Below are positions 48,894 through 60,743 of a DNA stretch of 64,000 bases, in pieces; positions within the stretch are counted from its first letter, which is position 1, and every line of letters begins with the position of its first letter. Origin of the DNA: Lactobacillus selangorensis (GTDB taxonomy: Bacteria > Bacillota > Bacilli > Lactobacillales > Lactobacillaceae); contig NZ_JQAZ01000002.1 in the NCBI RefSeq assembly GCF_001437205.1, positions 372,001-436,000 of the forward strand, in the 5' to 3' direction. The position numbers were made by a program, and so were the translations under genes. The notes under the pieces were generated by a model. It saw only the letters and a program-made list of their open reading frames with translations, did not search any database and was not told where the DNA came from.

Positions 48894-49346
48894 TTATTCT
48901 TCGACCACATGAACCCGCATCTTGGCATCGATGCCAGGTGCCAGCTTAATCATCACGTTGCGGTAGCCTAATGCACGGATTGGTTCCGGCAAGTCGATCT
49001 TGCGCTTGTCAACCTTGATTCCGAACTGCTTCTGCAAAGCTTGGGCAATCTGCTTGCTAGGAATCGACCCGAACAAACGATTGTCAGCGCCGGCCTTCGA
49101 CTTGATTTCAATAACAGTCTTGTCATCTTCAAGCTTCTGTTTCAGGTCCTGTGCTTCGGCAAGCTGTTCAGCTTCTTTTTTAGCTTCGGCATGCTGCTGG
49201 CCCTTCAATTCTTGGACAGCGGCTGGTGTAGCTGCCTTAGCCTTGCCGTTTTTGATCAAAAAGTTCTGAGCATAACCATCAGAAACTTCTTTAATTTGGC
49301 CCCGTTTTCCTTTGCCACGGACATCTTCTGTAAAAATAACTTTCAT
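48894..49346 (-). CDS. rplI: 50S ribosomal protein L9
   Basis: L9 binds 23S rRNA and spans the ribosome. The 150 residues start at the ATG at 49346 ([16 protein letters not shown]), with the N-terminal signature [13 protein letters not shown], the long central helix (about 40-75) and the C-terminal domain ([20 protein letters not shown]). Upstream in-frame residues belong to the end of gdpP in another frame. It follows gdpP by 25 bases, as in most Firmicutes. Confidence 0.97.
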   Translation of the reverse strand: MKVIFTEDVRGKGKRGQIKEVSDGYAQNFLIKNGKAKAATPAAVQELKGQQHAEAKKEAEQLAEAQDLKQKLEDDKTVIEIKSKAGADNRLFGSIPSKQIAQALQKQFGIKVDKRKIDLPEPIRALGYRNVMIKLAPGIDAKMRVHVVEE

Positions 49347-49371
49347 GGTTGTTAACCTCTTTCCAAACCGT

Positions 49372-51381
49372 TTAGGATTCTTCTGCTTCGACGGCATCGA
49401 TCGCATCCAGCAATTGGTCCCGGACCGCATCGATCGTCGTATTTTCGATCTGGGTCGCCGCATTGCTCAAATGACCGCCGCCGCCCATTTTCTCCATAAT
49501 GAGCTGGACATTGACGGTCCCTAGGCTGCGGGCCGACACACCAATCAATTTATCCGACCGGCGGGTAATCACAAATGAAGCCTCGACACCTGACAACGAC
49601 AGCAATGTATCGGCTGCCTGAGCAGCAATGACAGGATCATAAACTTGGTCTTCTTCACCTGTACATATTGCCATAGTTTCATGGACCATTTCAACCCGTT
49701 CAATCAAATGATTCTTTTCGATGTAACTCTGCACATTTTCCTTCAGCAGATGCTGAATCATCAGCCCATCGGCCCCGACCGACCGCAAGTAGCTGGCCGC
49801 ATCGAACGTCCGAGTCCCCGTCCGTAACGAGAACGACTTGGTATCGACGGTAATCCCAGCCAGCATGGCCGTTGCTTCAATCTTGTCCAAGCCAGGCACA
49901 TTCTGCGGCTGGTATTCGAACATTTCGGTAATCAATTCGCAGGTCGATGAGGCATACGGTTCGATGTACACCAGCATTGGGTTTTCAGGGAACTCTTCGC
50001 CCCGCCGATGATGGTCGATGATGACCGTCCGGTTGGCCAGCCGTTTGTACAGGTCGGGACTCATCGAAATCGATGGTTTCGAATGGTCGACCATGACTAA
50101 CAGACTGTTATCGGTGGCCTTTTCCAACGCCTCTTCCGGTGTAATGATCTTGGGCGCAATATCGGGATAATGCTGGATTTCTTGCAACAAACGCTGCACA
50201 TCCGTATGAATATGCGTCTGATCGATGACGACCCAGCATTCTTTGTTGTTCATCTGGGCGATACGGCGAATTCCTAAGGACGCCCCGATGGCATCCATAT
50301 CAGGCCGGATATGCCCCATAACAAAGACTTGGTCGGTCTGATTGAAGATTTCCTGCAGTGCTTGGGAAATCATCCGGGCCCGCACCCGTGTCCGTTTCTC
50401 CATCGGATTGGTCTTGCCGCCGTAGAAACGTGCTTCGCCCTCTTTGGACTTGACGACAACTTGGTCGCCGCCCCGGCCCAAAGCCAGGTCGAGGTTGCTC
50501 TGCGAAGTGACCGACAAAGCAGCCAAATCCGTATCGCCATACGCAATCCCGACACTCAGTGTTAAGGGAAAGTTCTGCTTTGACGTTTCTTCACGGATTG
50601 TATCCAAAATCTTGAACTTATCGTCCTCAACGGCTTTAAGCGATTTGGCATATGCCATTAAGAAAAAGTGGTCGTCATCGACTCGTTTTAAGAACATTTC
50701 GAATTGATTGGCCCACATCGAGAGCTGATTCGTCACATAATTATTCAAATTCGAAATCGACTGGTCATCCATCGTCTGGGTGACTTCATCGTAGTTATCC
50801 AGAAAAACCTGGCCAATGGCAATCTGTTCATCCTTGTAACGGTCTTCGATAGCCGCATATTTGGTAATATCGAGCAGGTAAACCACGCCGATGCTCTGCT
50901 GAATGATAATTTCAAACTGGTTCTGACCCCAATGAACGACCTTGGTGTCATTGGAGTTTTCATTTTGTTCGACTAACTGTGCTAATTCCGGATCAACTTC
51001 CGAAATCTTTTTACCAATTACTTCCTTATTGCCCAAGTATCCCTGCAGATACGGGTTCGTCCATTGAATCTCGCCCTTATCGTTGTACATTAAAATCCCA
51101 ATCGGCATTTTGACCAATGCTTCCTGCTCGCCCCGTTTAATTCGGTAGGAGAGGTCCGAAACATAGGCACTGGTATTCCGACTGATTGTTTCCAATCCAT
51201 AGAAAACCGTCCCCAATAAGCCGATGAAGAGGATAAACAGAAGCAGGGACAAAATCGGATTGATAAACAGGGTAAAAATAACCCCAATCAACGCGATTGC
51301 GAACAGGATCACAGTAACAATCCTTAATCGCCGGTCCTCCAAAAACGAGGGCAATTTGATGCGCTTCAGTAAATTTTTCAT
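49372..51381 (-). CDS. gdpP: Cyclic di-AMP phosphodiesterase GdpP
   Basis: GdpP breaks down c-di-AMP and so controls potassium and wall turgor signals. The 669 residues comprise two N-terminal membrane helices (about 20-60), a degenerate PAS domain ([20 protein letters not shown]), a degenerate GGDEF domain and the DHH/DHHA1 phosphodiesterase with [20 protein letters not shown] and [10 protein letters not shown]. All DHH motifs are intact. The ATG follows AAAAGGAGTCATGT. It forms an operon with rplI. Confidence 0.96.
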   Translation of the reverse strand: MKNLLKRIKLPSFLEDRRLRIVTVILFAIALIGVIFTLFINPILSLLLFILFIGLLGTVFYGLETISRNTSAYVSDLSYRIKRGEQEALVKMPIGILMYNDKGEIQWTNPYLQGYLGNKEVIGKKISEVDPELAQLVEQNENSNDTKVVHWGQNQFEIIIQQSIGVVYLLDITKYAAIEDRYKDEQIAIGQVFLDNYDEVTQTMDDQSISNLNNYVTNQLSMWANQFEMFLKRVDDDHFFLMAYAKSLKAVEDDKFKILDTIREETSKQNFPLTLSVGIAYGDTDLAALSVTSQSNLDLALGRGGDQVVVKSKEGEARFYGGKTNPMEKRTRVRARMISQALQEIFNQTDQVFVMGHIRPDMDAIGASLGIRRIAQMNNKECWVVIDQTHIHTDVQRLLQEIQHYPDIAPKIITPEEALEKATDNSLLVMVDHSKPSISMSPDLYKRLANRTVIIDHHRRGEEFPENPMLVYIEPYASSTCELITEMFEYQPQNVPGLDKIEATAMLAGITVDTKSFSLRTGTRTFDAASYLRSVGADGLMIQHLLKENVQSYIEKNHLIERVEMVHETMAICTGEEDQVYDPVIAAQAADTLLSLSGVEASFVITRRSDKLIGVSARSLGTVNVQLIMEKMGGGGHLSNAATQIENTTIDAVRDQLLDAIDAVEAEES

Positions 51382-51653
51382 ACATGACTCCTTTTAACAA
51401 ATGCTCCCCAGCATCCGTCAATACGCGACAGTGGTCATTTCCCAATGATCACGACGTCTCTTAGGATCAACGTCCCAATCGCATTCTTTGCTATACTTTT
51501 TCATAATCCTAGTCATACTAATTTTATCATAAATGAAATCAATATGTTGCGCGCATTCGAACCGCTTTCTTGGCAAAACGCCCGTCCGGATGGGCCAAAA
51601 ATGCTAAAATAATCTTTGTCAAACAAATTATTTTATAGAAAGAAGCTGAGTCG

Positions 51654-52424
51654 ATGTCGCTCAGTTTAATGATTCTGATTTTATTTGCGGCCGGTCTAGC
51701 CGGCGGACTGCTTAGTTCGGTGGCTGGATTAGCCTCGCTCGTTTCTTATCCCGTTCTGCTGGCGTTAGGACTGCCGCCGGTCAGTGCCAACACGACCAAT
51801 ACAGCATCCTTAATTTTCACTGGAATCGGCTCCAGTTTGTCATCGGTCAAAGATCTGTGCACCAATCGCAAGTTGACTTGGCATATTGCCGCCATCACCC
51901 TCTTTGGAGGTCTGATCGGCAGCATCATTCTCGGTTTCGCACCAGCCACCACCTTTGCACATATTGTGCCCTTCCTCATTTTCAGTGCTGGCTGTCTGAT
52001 GCTGTGGTCGGAATTCAGACCGGCCAAACCACACGCTGCCCAGCAGTCGCAGCGCAAGTTCGTGCTGTTTCTGAAACAATTTGCGATTTTCCTGGTCGGG
52101 GTCTACATCGGCTACTTCGGCGCTTCAGCCGGAATCATCATGGTGGCGTTACTCACGGTCACGATCGACCGGCCGTACACTGTCTGCAATTCAATCAAGA
52201 ATTTTGCCTCTTTTGCAACCAATGTTTTGTCATTGATTGTTTATGCACTGACGACCAAAGTGTATTGGTGGATGGTCGTGCCAATGGGGGCCGGCATGTT
52301 CATCGGCGGCTACGTCGGTCCTGTCATTGTACGGCATGTACCAACACGACCACTGCGAGTCATCGTGTCAATCGGTGCATTCGGTTTGGCTGGGTATTTG
52401 TTTTACACCACGTATTTTAAATAA
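51654..52424 (+). CDS. TauE/SafE (TSUP) family membrane transporter
   Basis: This 256-residue membrane protein of the sulfite exporter TauE/SafE family has about eight helices and the repeated family motif at both halves (GLAGGLLSSVAGLASLVSYPVLLALGLPPVSANTTN split over residues 12-47; GYFGASAGIIMVALLT). Members move sulfite, sulfoacetate or other small organosulfur anions. The ATG at 51654 follows AGAAAGAAG. It is the only plus-strand gene between rpsR and dnaB and interrupts the usual order, so it is probably an insertion. A link with the ssuCBA genes is only a thought. Confidence 0.85.
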   Translation: MSLSLMILILFAAGLAGGLLSSVAGLASLVSYPVLLALGLPPVSANTTNTASLIFTGIGSSLSSVKDLCTNRKLTWHIAAITLFGGLIGSIILGFAPATTFAHIVPFLIFSAGCLMLWSEFRPAKPHAAQQSQRKFVLFLKQFAIFLVGVYIGYFGASAGIIMVALLTVTIDRPYTVCNSIKNFASFATNVLSLIVYALTTKVYWWMVVPMGAGMFIGGYVGPVIVRHVPTRPLRVIVSIGAFGLAGYLFYTTYFK

Positions 52425-52444
52425 ATATTTATCCACTTGTGGAC

Positions 52445-52482
52445 AAAAAAAGTCTGAAACCAAATTGATTTCAGACTTTTTT
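52445..52482. terminator. Bidirectional terminator between TSUP gene and rpsR
   Basis: AAAAAGTCTGAAA and TTTCAGACTTTTT form a long stem; it serves the converging genes. Confidence 0.9.
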
Positions 52483-52525
52483 GACTTACAGAGCAGCTAG
52501 CTGCCCCTTCTTTTTTACGCTCTTA

Positions 52526-52762
52526 TTAGCCTTCGTCACTAACGAATGGTAATAAGCCCATAATCCGTGAACGCTTGATTGCTACGGTCAAACGACGTTG
52601 GTTCTTGGCACTTGTACCAGTCACACGACGTGGTAAAATCTTGCCACGTTCTGAGATGAAGCGACGTAATAAGTCGGTATCTTTATAATCGATGTATTCG
52701 ATATGATTTGCGGCGATGTAGTCAACCTTACGGCGACGACGGCCTCGACGTTGTCCTGCCAT
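52526..52762 (-). CDS. rpsR: 30S ribosomal protein S18
   Basis: S18 pairs with S6 in the small subunit platform. The 78 residues are typical, with the basic N-terminus [13 protein letters not shown] and the core [21 protein letters not shown]. It is the third gene of rpsF-ssb-rpsR, 22 bases after ssb, with GGAGGG before the ATG. Confidence 0.98.
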   Translation of the reverse strand: MAGQRRGRRRRKVDYIAANHIEYIDYKDTDLLRRFISERGKILPRRVTGTSAKNQRRLTVAIKRSRIMGLLPFVSDEG

Positions 52763-52784
52763 GTTCTATCCCTCCAATAATTGT

Positions 52785-53396
52785 TTAGAATGGTAAATCG
52801 TCATCAGAAATATCAATCTGCTGACCACTGTCTGCGAACGGATCGGCCGAATGATCATCGGCTGATGAGCTTGCAGAATTTTGAGGGGCCGCTTGACCAG
52901 AATTTTGCTGGCTGGCAAATGGATCTTGCGATGCATTTGACTGATTGCCACCATAATTATTCCCGTTGCCGTTATTACTATTGTTGTTATAACGGTTATT
53001 GTTGTAATTATTGTTGTTCTGACCATAGCTTTGATTATTGGATTGACCTTCGGAACGCTGGCGTTGTTCGGACTGCGAACGAGATTCCAGCAAGCTGAAG
53101 TTATCCACGACAACTTCAGTCACGTAAACTCGATTGCCTTCTTTGTTTTCATAGTTCCGTGTCTGGATATGACCGTCAATTCCGACTAATGAACCTTTAT
53201 GAGTAAAGTTCGCAAAATTTTCGGCCGCTTTACGCCAGATCACGCACGTAATGAAATCAGCATCGCGTTCACCCTTGGAATTGGTATACTGCCGATTTAC
53301 CGCTAAAGTAAATGTTGCAACTGCCGCACCGCCTTGGGTATAACGTAACTCTGGATCACGAGTTAAACGTCCCACTAGAACAGCTCTATTAATCAA
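52785..53396 (-). CDS. ssb: Single-stranded DNA-binding protein
   Basis: SSB coats single-stranded DNA in replication and repair. The start is the TTG at 53396 ([18 protein letters not shown] follows), eight bases after GAGGGG, giving 203 residues. The OB fold fills residues 1-110; a low-complexity Asn/Gln/Gly linker follows, and the C-terminal tip DDDLPF is the acidic protein-docking motif. Linker length varies greatly between lactobacilli; this one is fairly long. Confidence 0.96.
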   Translation of the reverse strand: MINRAVLVGRLTRDPELRYTQGGAAVATFTLAVNRQYTNSKGERDADFITCVIWRKAAENFANFTHKGSLVGIDGHIQTRNYENKEGNRVYVTEVVVDNFSLLESRSQSEQRQRSEGQSNNQSYGQNNNNYNNNRYNNNSNNGNGNNYGGNQSNASQDPFASQQNSGQAAPQNSASSSADDHSADPFADSGQQIDISDDDLPF

Positions 53397-53471
53397 TAGA
53401 CACACCCCTCTCTGAAAATAAAGGCTTCGTAGAGATTCTACAAAACCCATTGAGTGTATTAAAAAGTAAAA

Positions 53472-53780
53472 TTAATCTTCACGTTTAACGATCATATGAC
53501 GTAAAACTGAGTCATCGATCTTGGATAAACGGTCGAATTCTTTGACGGCTTCTTTGGCCTTGTCGTCAACAACCACGTTTGTGATATGGTATAAACCTTC
53601 ACGATAATGGTTGATTTCGTATGCAAGACGACGTTTTTGCCAATCTTTCGAATCGATCAATGTTGCACCGTTATCCGTTAAAATTTTGTCATAACGTTCA
53701 ACTAAAGCGGTCTTGCTTGCTTCATCGATGTTTGGTGCGATGATGTAAGTAATTTCATACCGAGCTTGCTTTTCTGCCAT
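53472..53780 (-). CDS. rpsF: 30S ribosomal protein S6
   Basis: S6 forms a heterodimer with S18. The 102 residues show the family pattern ([33 protein letters not shown]). The ATG at 53780 follows AAGGAGGTGAATAGTC. It heads the rpsF-ssb-rpsR operon; a hairpin leader upstream may be the S6:S18 regulatory site. Confidence 0.97.
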   Translation of the reverse strand: MAEKQARYEITYIIAPNIDEASKTALVERYDKILTDNGATLIDSKDWQKRRLAYEINHYREGLYHITNVVVDDKAKEAVKEFDRLSKIDDSVLRHMIVKRED

Positions 53781-53808
53781 GACTATTCACCTCCTTATGG
53801 ACTTTAAG

Positions 53809-53872
53809 GTTCTCACACAGTGTGAGAACAAGGAAGTATCTCGTAACAAACAAGGTCAAAAGCGGCCTTGTT
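53809..53872 (-). promoter_or_regulatory. rpsF leader hairpins, possible S6:S18 autoregulatory site
   Basis: On the minus strand AACAAGG and CCTTGTT (53849-53872) enclose a loop starting CCGC. A hairpin with an exposed CCG is the hallmark of the S6:S18 mRNA site. A second perfect hairpin, GTTCTCACAC-T-GTGTGAGAAC, follows at 53809-53829, close to the ribosome site. Confidence 0.5.
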
Positions 53873-53973
53873 TACCCAGGGGATTTCGTTTTCCAAACTT
53901 ATCCACAGATACTCACAGAATAAAAGAATAACATAATCCGAGCCATTTTTCAACTTCCTTCGTCATTAGAATT

Positions 53974-54053
53974 AAAAAAGACATTCACACGTGATCCAGA
54001 TAACTTAAGCGGTTATCTATAGATTACGCACGAATGCCTTTTTTATATTTAAA
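53974..54053 (-). terminator. Terminator of gyrA
   Basis: On the minus strand outer arms AAAAAGGCATTC and GAATGTCTTTTT enclose an inner perfect hairpin AGATAAC/GTTATCT (53998-54018). The long stem ends in a T run just after the gyrA stop. Confidence 0.7.
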
Positions 54054-54058
54054 CTTTT

Positions 54059-56692
54059 TTATTCGGCTGAATCAGGATCGTCCGGATCATCTTCATTGGT
54101 AATCTGATCATCGCTTTGCGCCCGATCGACTAATTTCTGCACTTGGTCGGCCTTATCCTGGTCGGTCAGATTAGCAGCAGCCTCAGAGGTCGTTTCCAGC
54201 TCGTCAGCGTCACCTTCATGTGCCGTTGTATCATCAGACGCCACATCCTCTTCAGGGAGGACACGAGCCATGCTGACCACGATTGCGTTGTCGTCCAAAC
54301 GAATCAGACGCACCCCAAGTGTGGACCGGCCTGTCTGCGAAACATCGCTACTGCTGAAACGAATCATAACACCGGTATTGGTCATCACCAAAATGTCTTC
54401 GCTGCCGTTGACCGTCGTCAAGCCGGCTAATGGGCCATTCTTTTCAGTAATATTGGTAGTCTTGATTCCTTTACCACCGCGACCTTTGATTGGATAGTCG
54501 GCGACTGGCGTCCGTTTGCCGTAGCCTTTTTCAGAAATAACAAAGACATCGGCATTCGGATGCAGAATATCGGAGCCAACGACATAATCGTTGTCACGCA
54601 GCCGGATTCCACGAACACCGGTTGCGGAACGACCCATTTGCCGAACGTCTGCTTCCTTGAAGGAAACGGCGTAGCCAAGATGCGTCCCGATGATGATATT
54701 TTGAGTACCATCCGTCAATAAGACGTTGGTCAATTCATCGTCATCCTTGAGCATCAAAGCCCGCAGTCCGTTCTTGCGGATATTGGCAAATTCACTGACC
54801 GCCGTCCGTTTAACCGTCCCGTTCTTCGTCACAAAGAAGAGATCGTTCTTGTCATTTTCCTTCGTATCATCGCTGACACTGATAACCGTCTGAATCTTCT
54901 CGTCGGAGTTGATTCCCAGCAGGTTGATGACCGGAATGCCCTTTGCCGTACGGCTGTATTCAGGGATTTCGTAACCCTTCATCCGGTAAATCTTGCCCGT
55001 ATTGGTGAAGAACAAGAGGACGTGGTGCGTCGTCGTCGAAATCAATTGTTCGGTGAAATCGTCGTCATGGACGCCCATGCCTTGAATCCCACGACCACCC
55101 CGATTTTGCGACTTGAAGTCACGAGCCGGCTGCCGTTTGATGTAGCCATTATGCGTCAAGGTGATGACGACATCCTCTTCTTCGATCAAATCTTCATCTT
55201 CGAGGCTGAGGACTTCGCCGACCATCAATTCGGTCTTGCGCTTATCGCCATATTTACGCTGAATCTCAAGCAATTCTTCATAGATGATTTGATGAATCCG
55301 TTCTGGTTTGGCCAGAATGTCTTTGTAATCGGCAATCGCATCCATCAAATTCTTATATTCATTTTCAACCTTGTCCCGTTCCAAGCCGGTCAAACGAACT
55401 AAACGCATGTCCAAGATAGCTTGGGCCTGTTTGTCATCTAATTCGTATTGATCAATCAAGAGGGCCTTGGCAATATCGCCGGTCTTTGAATTACGGATGA
55501 TGCTGATGATATCGTCGATATGGTCAAGCGCAACTCGCAACCCTTCCAGGATGTGTGCTCGTGCTTCGGCCTTCTTCAAGTCATACTGTGTCCGCCGCCG
55601 AATGACTTCTTCCTGATGCTGCAGGTAATATTGCAAAATTTCCTTCAAGCTCAGGAGTTTCGGTGCATTGTTGACAATGGCCACCATGTTGAATGAGAAG
55701 TTGGTCTGCATCGCTGTCTGTTTGAACAAGTTGTTCAAAACAACGGAGGCACTCATGTCACGGCGGACATCGATCACAATCCGCATCCCTTCACGGTCGG
55801 ATTCATCGTTTAAATCGGTGATGCCGTCCAAACGCTTTTCACGGACTAAATCAGCGATTCGTTCGACTAACTTGGCCTTGTTGACCATGTATGGCAATTC
55901 GGTGACGATAATCCGTTCCCGGCCGTTCTTCTTGGTCTCCACTTCAGTCTTAGCACGTAATGTAATCGTGCCCTTCCCAGTTTCATACGCCCGCCGGATT
56001 CCGGATTTGCCCATGACGATCCCGCCAGTCGGAAAATCAGGTCCAGGCAGAACTTCCATCAAATCGGCAGTCGTCGCATCTGGATTTTTCATCAGCATGT
56101 GCAAAGCGTTGATAACTTCCGCCATATTATGCGGCGGAATGTTGGTCGTCATCCCAACAGCAATCCCAGTCGCCCCATTGACGAGCAAATTGGGAAAACG
56201 TGATGGTAAAACGACTGGTTCACGTTCGGTGCCATCATAGTTCGGCTGATAATCAATTGTGTCCTTGTTGATATCACGGAGCATTTCAGTGGCGATTTTG
56301 CTCATCCGTGCTTCGGTGTACCGCATCGCAGCAGCACTATCGCCATCGACAGAACCAAAGTTCCCATGCCCATCGATCAAAAGGTAACGATAACTAAAGG
56401 GTTGTGCCATCCGGACCATCGCTTCGTAAATCGGTGAATCGCCATGCGGATGATATTTCCCCATGACGTCCCCAACGATACGAGCCGACTTCTTGTACGG
56501 CTTGTCCGGTGTGACACCTAATTCGTTCATCCCGTAAAGAATACGCCGCTGAACGGGTTTCAAGCCGTCCCGTACGTCTGGCAACGCACGTGCGACGATA
56601 ACGCTCATCGCATATTCCAGGAATGATGTCCGCATCGTCCGTGAAAGGTCGACGGGTTTAATGCGGCTGTTTTGTGGGCCATCTTCTGCCAT
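54059..56692 (-). CDS. gyrA: DNA gyrase subunit A
   Basis: GyrA is the DNA-cutting and rejoining subunit of gyrase, which puts negative supercoils in the chromosome. The 877 residues include the winged-helix/tower region with the active-site Tyr in [11 protein letters not shown], the quinolone-pocket segment [17 protein letters not shown] (Ser and Glu at the usual positions, so no obvious resistance change), and the C-terminal beta-pinwheel with GyrA-box [10 protein letters not shown]. The tail is acidic (after about residue 810) and longer than average. The ATG at 56692 lies 26 bases after gyrB. Confidence 0.98.
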   Translation of the reverse strand: MAEDGPQNSRIKPVDLSRTMRTSFLEYAMSVIVARALPDVRDGLKPVQRRILYGMNELGVTPDKPYKKSARIVGDVMGKYHPHGDSPIYEAMVRMAQPFSYRYLLIDGHGNFGSVDGDSAAAMRYTEARMSKIATEMLRDINKDTIDYQPNYDGTEREPVVLPSRFPNLLVNGATGIAVGMTTNIPPHNMAEVINALHMLMKNPDATTADLMEVLPGPDFPTGGIVMGKSGIRRAYETGKGTITLRAKTEVETKKNGRERIIVTELPYMVNKAKLVERIADLVREKRLDGITDLNDESDREGMRIVIDVRRDMSASVVLNNLFKQTAMQTNFSFNMVAIVNNAPKLLSLKEILQYYLQHQEEVIRRRTQYDLKKAEARAHILEGLRVALDHIDDIISIIRNSKTGDIAKALLIDQYELDDKQAQAILDMRLVRLTGLERDKVENEYKNLMDAIADYKDILAKPERIHQIIYEELLEIQRKYGDKRKTELMVGEVLSLEDEDLIEEEDVVITLTHNGYIKRQPARDFKSQNRGGRGIQGMGVHDDDFTEQLISTTTHHVLLFFTNTGKIYRMKGYEIPEYSRTAKGIPVINLLGINSDEKIQTVISVSDDTKENDKNDLFFVTKNGTVKRTAVSEFANIRKNGLRALMLKDDDELTNVLLTDGTQNIIIGTHLGYAVSFKEADVRQMGRSATGVRGIRLRDNDYVVGSDILHPNADVFVISEKGYGKRTPVADYPIKGRGGKGIKTTNITEKNGPLAGLTTVNGSEDILVMTNTGVMIRFSSSDVSQTGRSTLGVRLIRLDDNAIVVSMARVLPEEDVASDDTTAHEGDADELETTSEAAANLTDQDKADQVQKLVDRAQSDDQITNEDDPDDPDSAE

Positions 56693-56718
56693 ATTCCTTA
56701 TTCCTCCCTTGTGATCAA

Positions 56719-58686
<1,968 letters not shown>

Positions 58687-58699
58687 TCATTTCTGTATA

Positions 58700-58826
58700 G
58701 AGCGTGAGAATAGGCGTTCTGGCGATTGCGGCTTAGTCGGACTTGGACGTGAATGATTTGTTTTTTAAACATTCACGGAAAAGTTCACTAAACAAGACCG
58801 CCAGCCTATTCGAACGCGTTTACGAT
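58700..58826 (+). repeat. GAGCGTG-family structured element, gyrB copy A
   Basis: It begins GAGCGTGAGAATAGGC and ends GCCTATTCGAACGCGTTTACGAT. The arms GAATAGGC/GCCTATTC and CTGGCG/CGCCAG pair, and GTGAATG/CATTCAC makes an inner hairpin. It is the first of two tandem copies between recF and gyrB. Confidence 0.7.
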
Positions 58827-58827
58827 A

Positions 58828-58949
58828 GAGCGTGAGAAAACACGAATTGCTTCTGGCGGCTTAACGAGCTTTTCGACGTCGTGATTTTAGAATCACTAGG
58901 AGAAAACCGTTAAACGCAAGGAAACAGTGTTTTCGAACGCGTTTACGAT
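58828..58949 (+). repeat. GAGCGTG-family structured element, gyrB copy B
   Basis: It begins GAGCGTGAGAAAACAC and ends GTGTTTTCGAACGCGTTTACGAT. The arms GAAAACAC/GTGTTTTC pair, with TGATT/AATCA as an inner hairpin. The ends (GAGCGTGAGAA and TTCGAACGCGTTTACGAT) are identical to copy A, while the paired arms differ yet stay complementary. Confidence 0.7.
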
Positions 58950-59046
58950 CAAGCATACATCAAAATGCCAACTTACGCACACTTTGATAGATTACGCAGT
59001 TCAAATCATTTTCTTTTAAACAATCCACAGCTTATCCACAAGGTTG

Positions 59047-60162
59047 TCAATCCGTTGTGATTTGTCCAGCTTCGATGTGGAAAATACGTGGATTCTGAAT
59101 AATATCTTGTGCGACGCCATCCAGACTCGTGGTCGTCAAAAACGTCTGCACTTTATGCTGAATCGTTTTCAGCAGATGTGTTTGCCGGGCATCATCGAGT
59201 TCGGACAGAACGTCGTCGAGCAGCAGGACTGGATATTCGCCGGTCAGCTCCTTCATTAGGTCGATCTCGGCGAGTTTGACGCTGAGGGCAACCGTTCGCT
59301 GCTGGCCCTGTGACCCAAAGTTCTGCACATTTTTATCGTTGATCAGAAAAACGACATCATCCCGTTGCGGACCGACCAAGGTTGTTCCTTGTTCAATCTC
59401 ACGCTGGCGGTGTTTTTCAAACAGCTCCTGCAAGGCCGCCTGAGCCGCTTTAACGTCCGTCAAAGCTTCAGTCGGCACCTGACTCTTGTAAGCAAACGTC
59501 AGGGTTTCCTGATCGAGGGTAATCGTCTTGTGGATTTCTTGGGCCCAATGTTCCATCCGCTGCAAAAATTCCTGCCGTGCCACGACCACTTGTGCCCCGT
59601 ATTCAATCAGTTGTTCCGTGATTACGTTGAGGTACAGCTGGTCGCTGGCCTTTTTCTGCTGCAGCATCTTCAAATAATGATTCCGCTGCTTGAGAATAGC
59701 CTGATAGTTCGTCAAAGCATACAAATACTTGGGGCTCATTTGACCAAACTCCATATCGATGAACCGCCGCCTGAGCATCGGCGCCCCTTTGACAATTGCC
59801 AAATCTTCCGGTGCAAACAAAATCACATTGAACTTGCCAATGTACTGGGAGAGCTTGGCTTGATCAAGCCGGTTGACTTTCGCCCGTTTGCCCTGATGGC
59901 TCAAAATCAATTCAAGCGGCAAACTGCCGGTCTCCTTGACGACTGTGCCATCAATTTTGGCAAACTGAGTGCCCCAGCGAATCAATTCTTTGTTGTTGCT
60001 GGTCCGATGACTCTTAGTCATGGCCAGCACATAGATTGATTCGAGCAGGTTGGTCTTGCCCTGAGCATTCGCACCTAAAAAAACATTGATATCCGGCGAG
60101 AAAGTCGTATCAACGTTTTCGTAGTTACGGTAGTTTTTCAATTTTAGTTTATCCAGATACAT
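59047..60162 (-). CDS. recF: DNA replication/repair protein RecF
   Basis: RecF is an SMC-like ATPase that loads RecA at gapped DNA. The 371 residues have Walker A GANAQGKTNLLESIY, the signature region and Walker B LLLDDVLSELDDARQ. The start ATG at 60162 lies three bases after the yaaA stop, so translation is coupled. The order dnaN-yaaA-recF-gyrB is the standard one. Confidence 0.97.
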   Translation of the reverse strand: MYLDKLKLKNYRNYENVDTTFSPDINVFLGANAQGKTNLLESIYVLAMTKSHRTSNNKELIRWGTQFAKIDGTVVKETGSLPLELILSHQGKRAKVNRLDQAKLSQYIGKFNVILFAPEDLAIVKGAPMLRRRFIDMEFGQMSPKYLYALTNYQAILKQRNHYLKMLQQKKASDQLYLNVITEQLIEYGAQVVVARQEFLQRMEHWAQEIHKTITLDQETLTFAYKSQVPTEALTDVKAAQAALQELFEKHRQREIEQGTTLVGPQRDDVVFLINDKNVQNFGSQGQQRTVALSVKLAEIDLMKELTGEYPVLLLDDVLSELDDARQTHLLKTIQHKVQTFLTTTSLDGVAQDIIQNPRIFHIEAGQITTD

Positions 60163-60165
60163 GTG

Positions 60166-60381
60166 CTAATCCTGAACGGTGATTTGCATGTCTGGCACCG
60201 TTACTGCATCGCCAGCCACTAGCTTGCGGCCTCGCCGTGTCTCAGCAGTCCCGTTAACAAGTACGGTGTTTTCCTGCAAATACCACTTGGCTTGGCCACC
60301 CGTTCCGATCACACCAACATCTTTGAGCATCTGCCCCAGTGTGATGTGATCCGAAGTCAATTTGACAATCTGTTTTTCCAT
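60166..60381 (-). CDS. yaaA: S4 domain RNA-binding protein YaaA
   Basis: This 71-residue protein is a single S4 RNA-binding domain (LGQMLKDVGVIGTGGQAKWYLQE, VNGTAETRRGRKL), always found between dnaN and recF in Firmicutes and possibly linked to ribosome assembly. The ATG at 60381 follows GAAGGTGATCAA. It has its own promoter with a terminator-like hairpin in the leader. Confidence 0.93.
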   Translation of the reverse strand: MEKQIVKLTSDHITLGQMLKDVGVIGTGGQAKWYLQENTVLVNGTAETRRGRKLVAGDAVTVPDMQITVQD

Positions 60382-60404
60382 TTGATCACCTTCAATCACC
60401 CAAT

Positions 60405-60430
60405 AAAAAAGTGATATTGACCGATATCAC
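60405..60430 (-). promoter_or_regulatory. Terminator-like hairpin in the yaaA-recF leader
   Basis: On the minus strand GTGATAT-CGGTCA-ATATCAC is followed by TTTTTT, 24 bases before the yaaA start and about 25 bases after the predicted transcript start. It fits an intrinsic attenuator. Confidence 0.6.
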
Positions 60431-60461
60431 CCCGGGAAGAATCGTTTTTCTTCTTATATAT

Positions 60462-60490
60462 AGTATACCTTTTTGACACCCGAAAAACAA
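60462..60490 (-). promoter_or_regulatory. Promoter of yaaA-recF
   Basis: On the minus strand TTGTTT (60485-60490) and TATACT (60462-60467) are 17 bases apart. Confidence 0.7.
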
Positions 60491-60683
60491 ATCTATTTCG
60501 GGCTGTTTTTCCGTCTGCTCGTTTTTAACCAGTCTGACCCATATTTGCCTTTTTTCGAGAAAATCGCTGAAATACGGTTTAAACGAATCTGACGGGCAAA
60601 ATCATTTTTAAGAAGGGGTATGCCAAAAAGTGACTTTTGAAATTGTAGCGAACACAATTTAATCTTCCACAAGTTATCCACCC

Positions 60684-60721
60684 AAAAAAGAGGTTATCCA
60701 CCGTTAAATGTGGATAACCTC
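60684..60721 (-). terminator. Terminator of dnaN built from DnaA-box-like arms
   Basis: On the minus strand GAGGTTATCCAC and GTGGATAACCTC form a perfect 12-base stem with an eight-base loop, then TTTTTT. Each arm contains TTATCCAC, the core of a DnaA box, in opposite directions. Confidence 0.85.
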
Positions 60722-60743
60722 AGGGCTGAGCGTGCTTTTTTTA

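Noticed and set aside
60493-60681. 62-codon minus-strand ORF upstream of yaaA
   Set aside because: It has no ribosome site, overlaps the yaaA promoter side and looks like random basic sequence.
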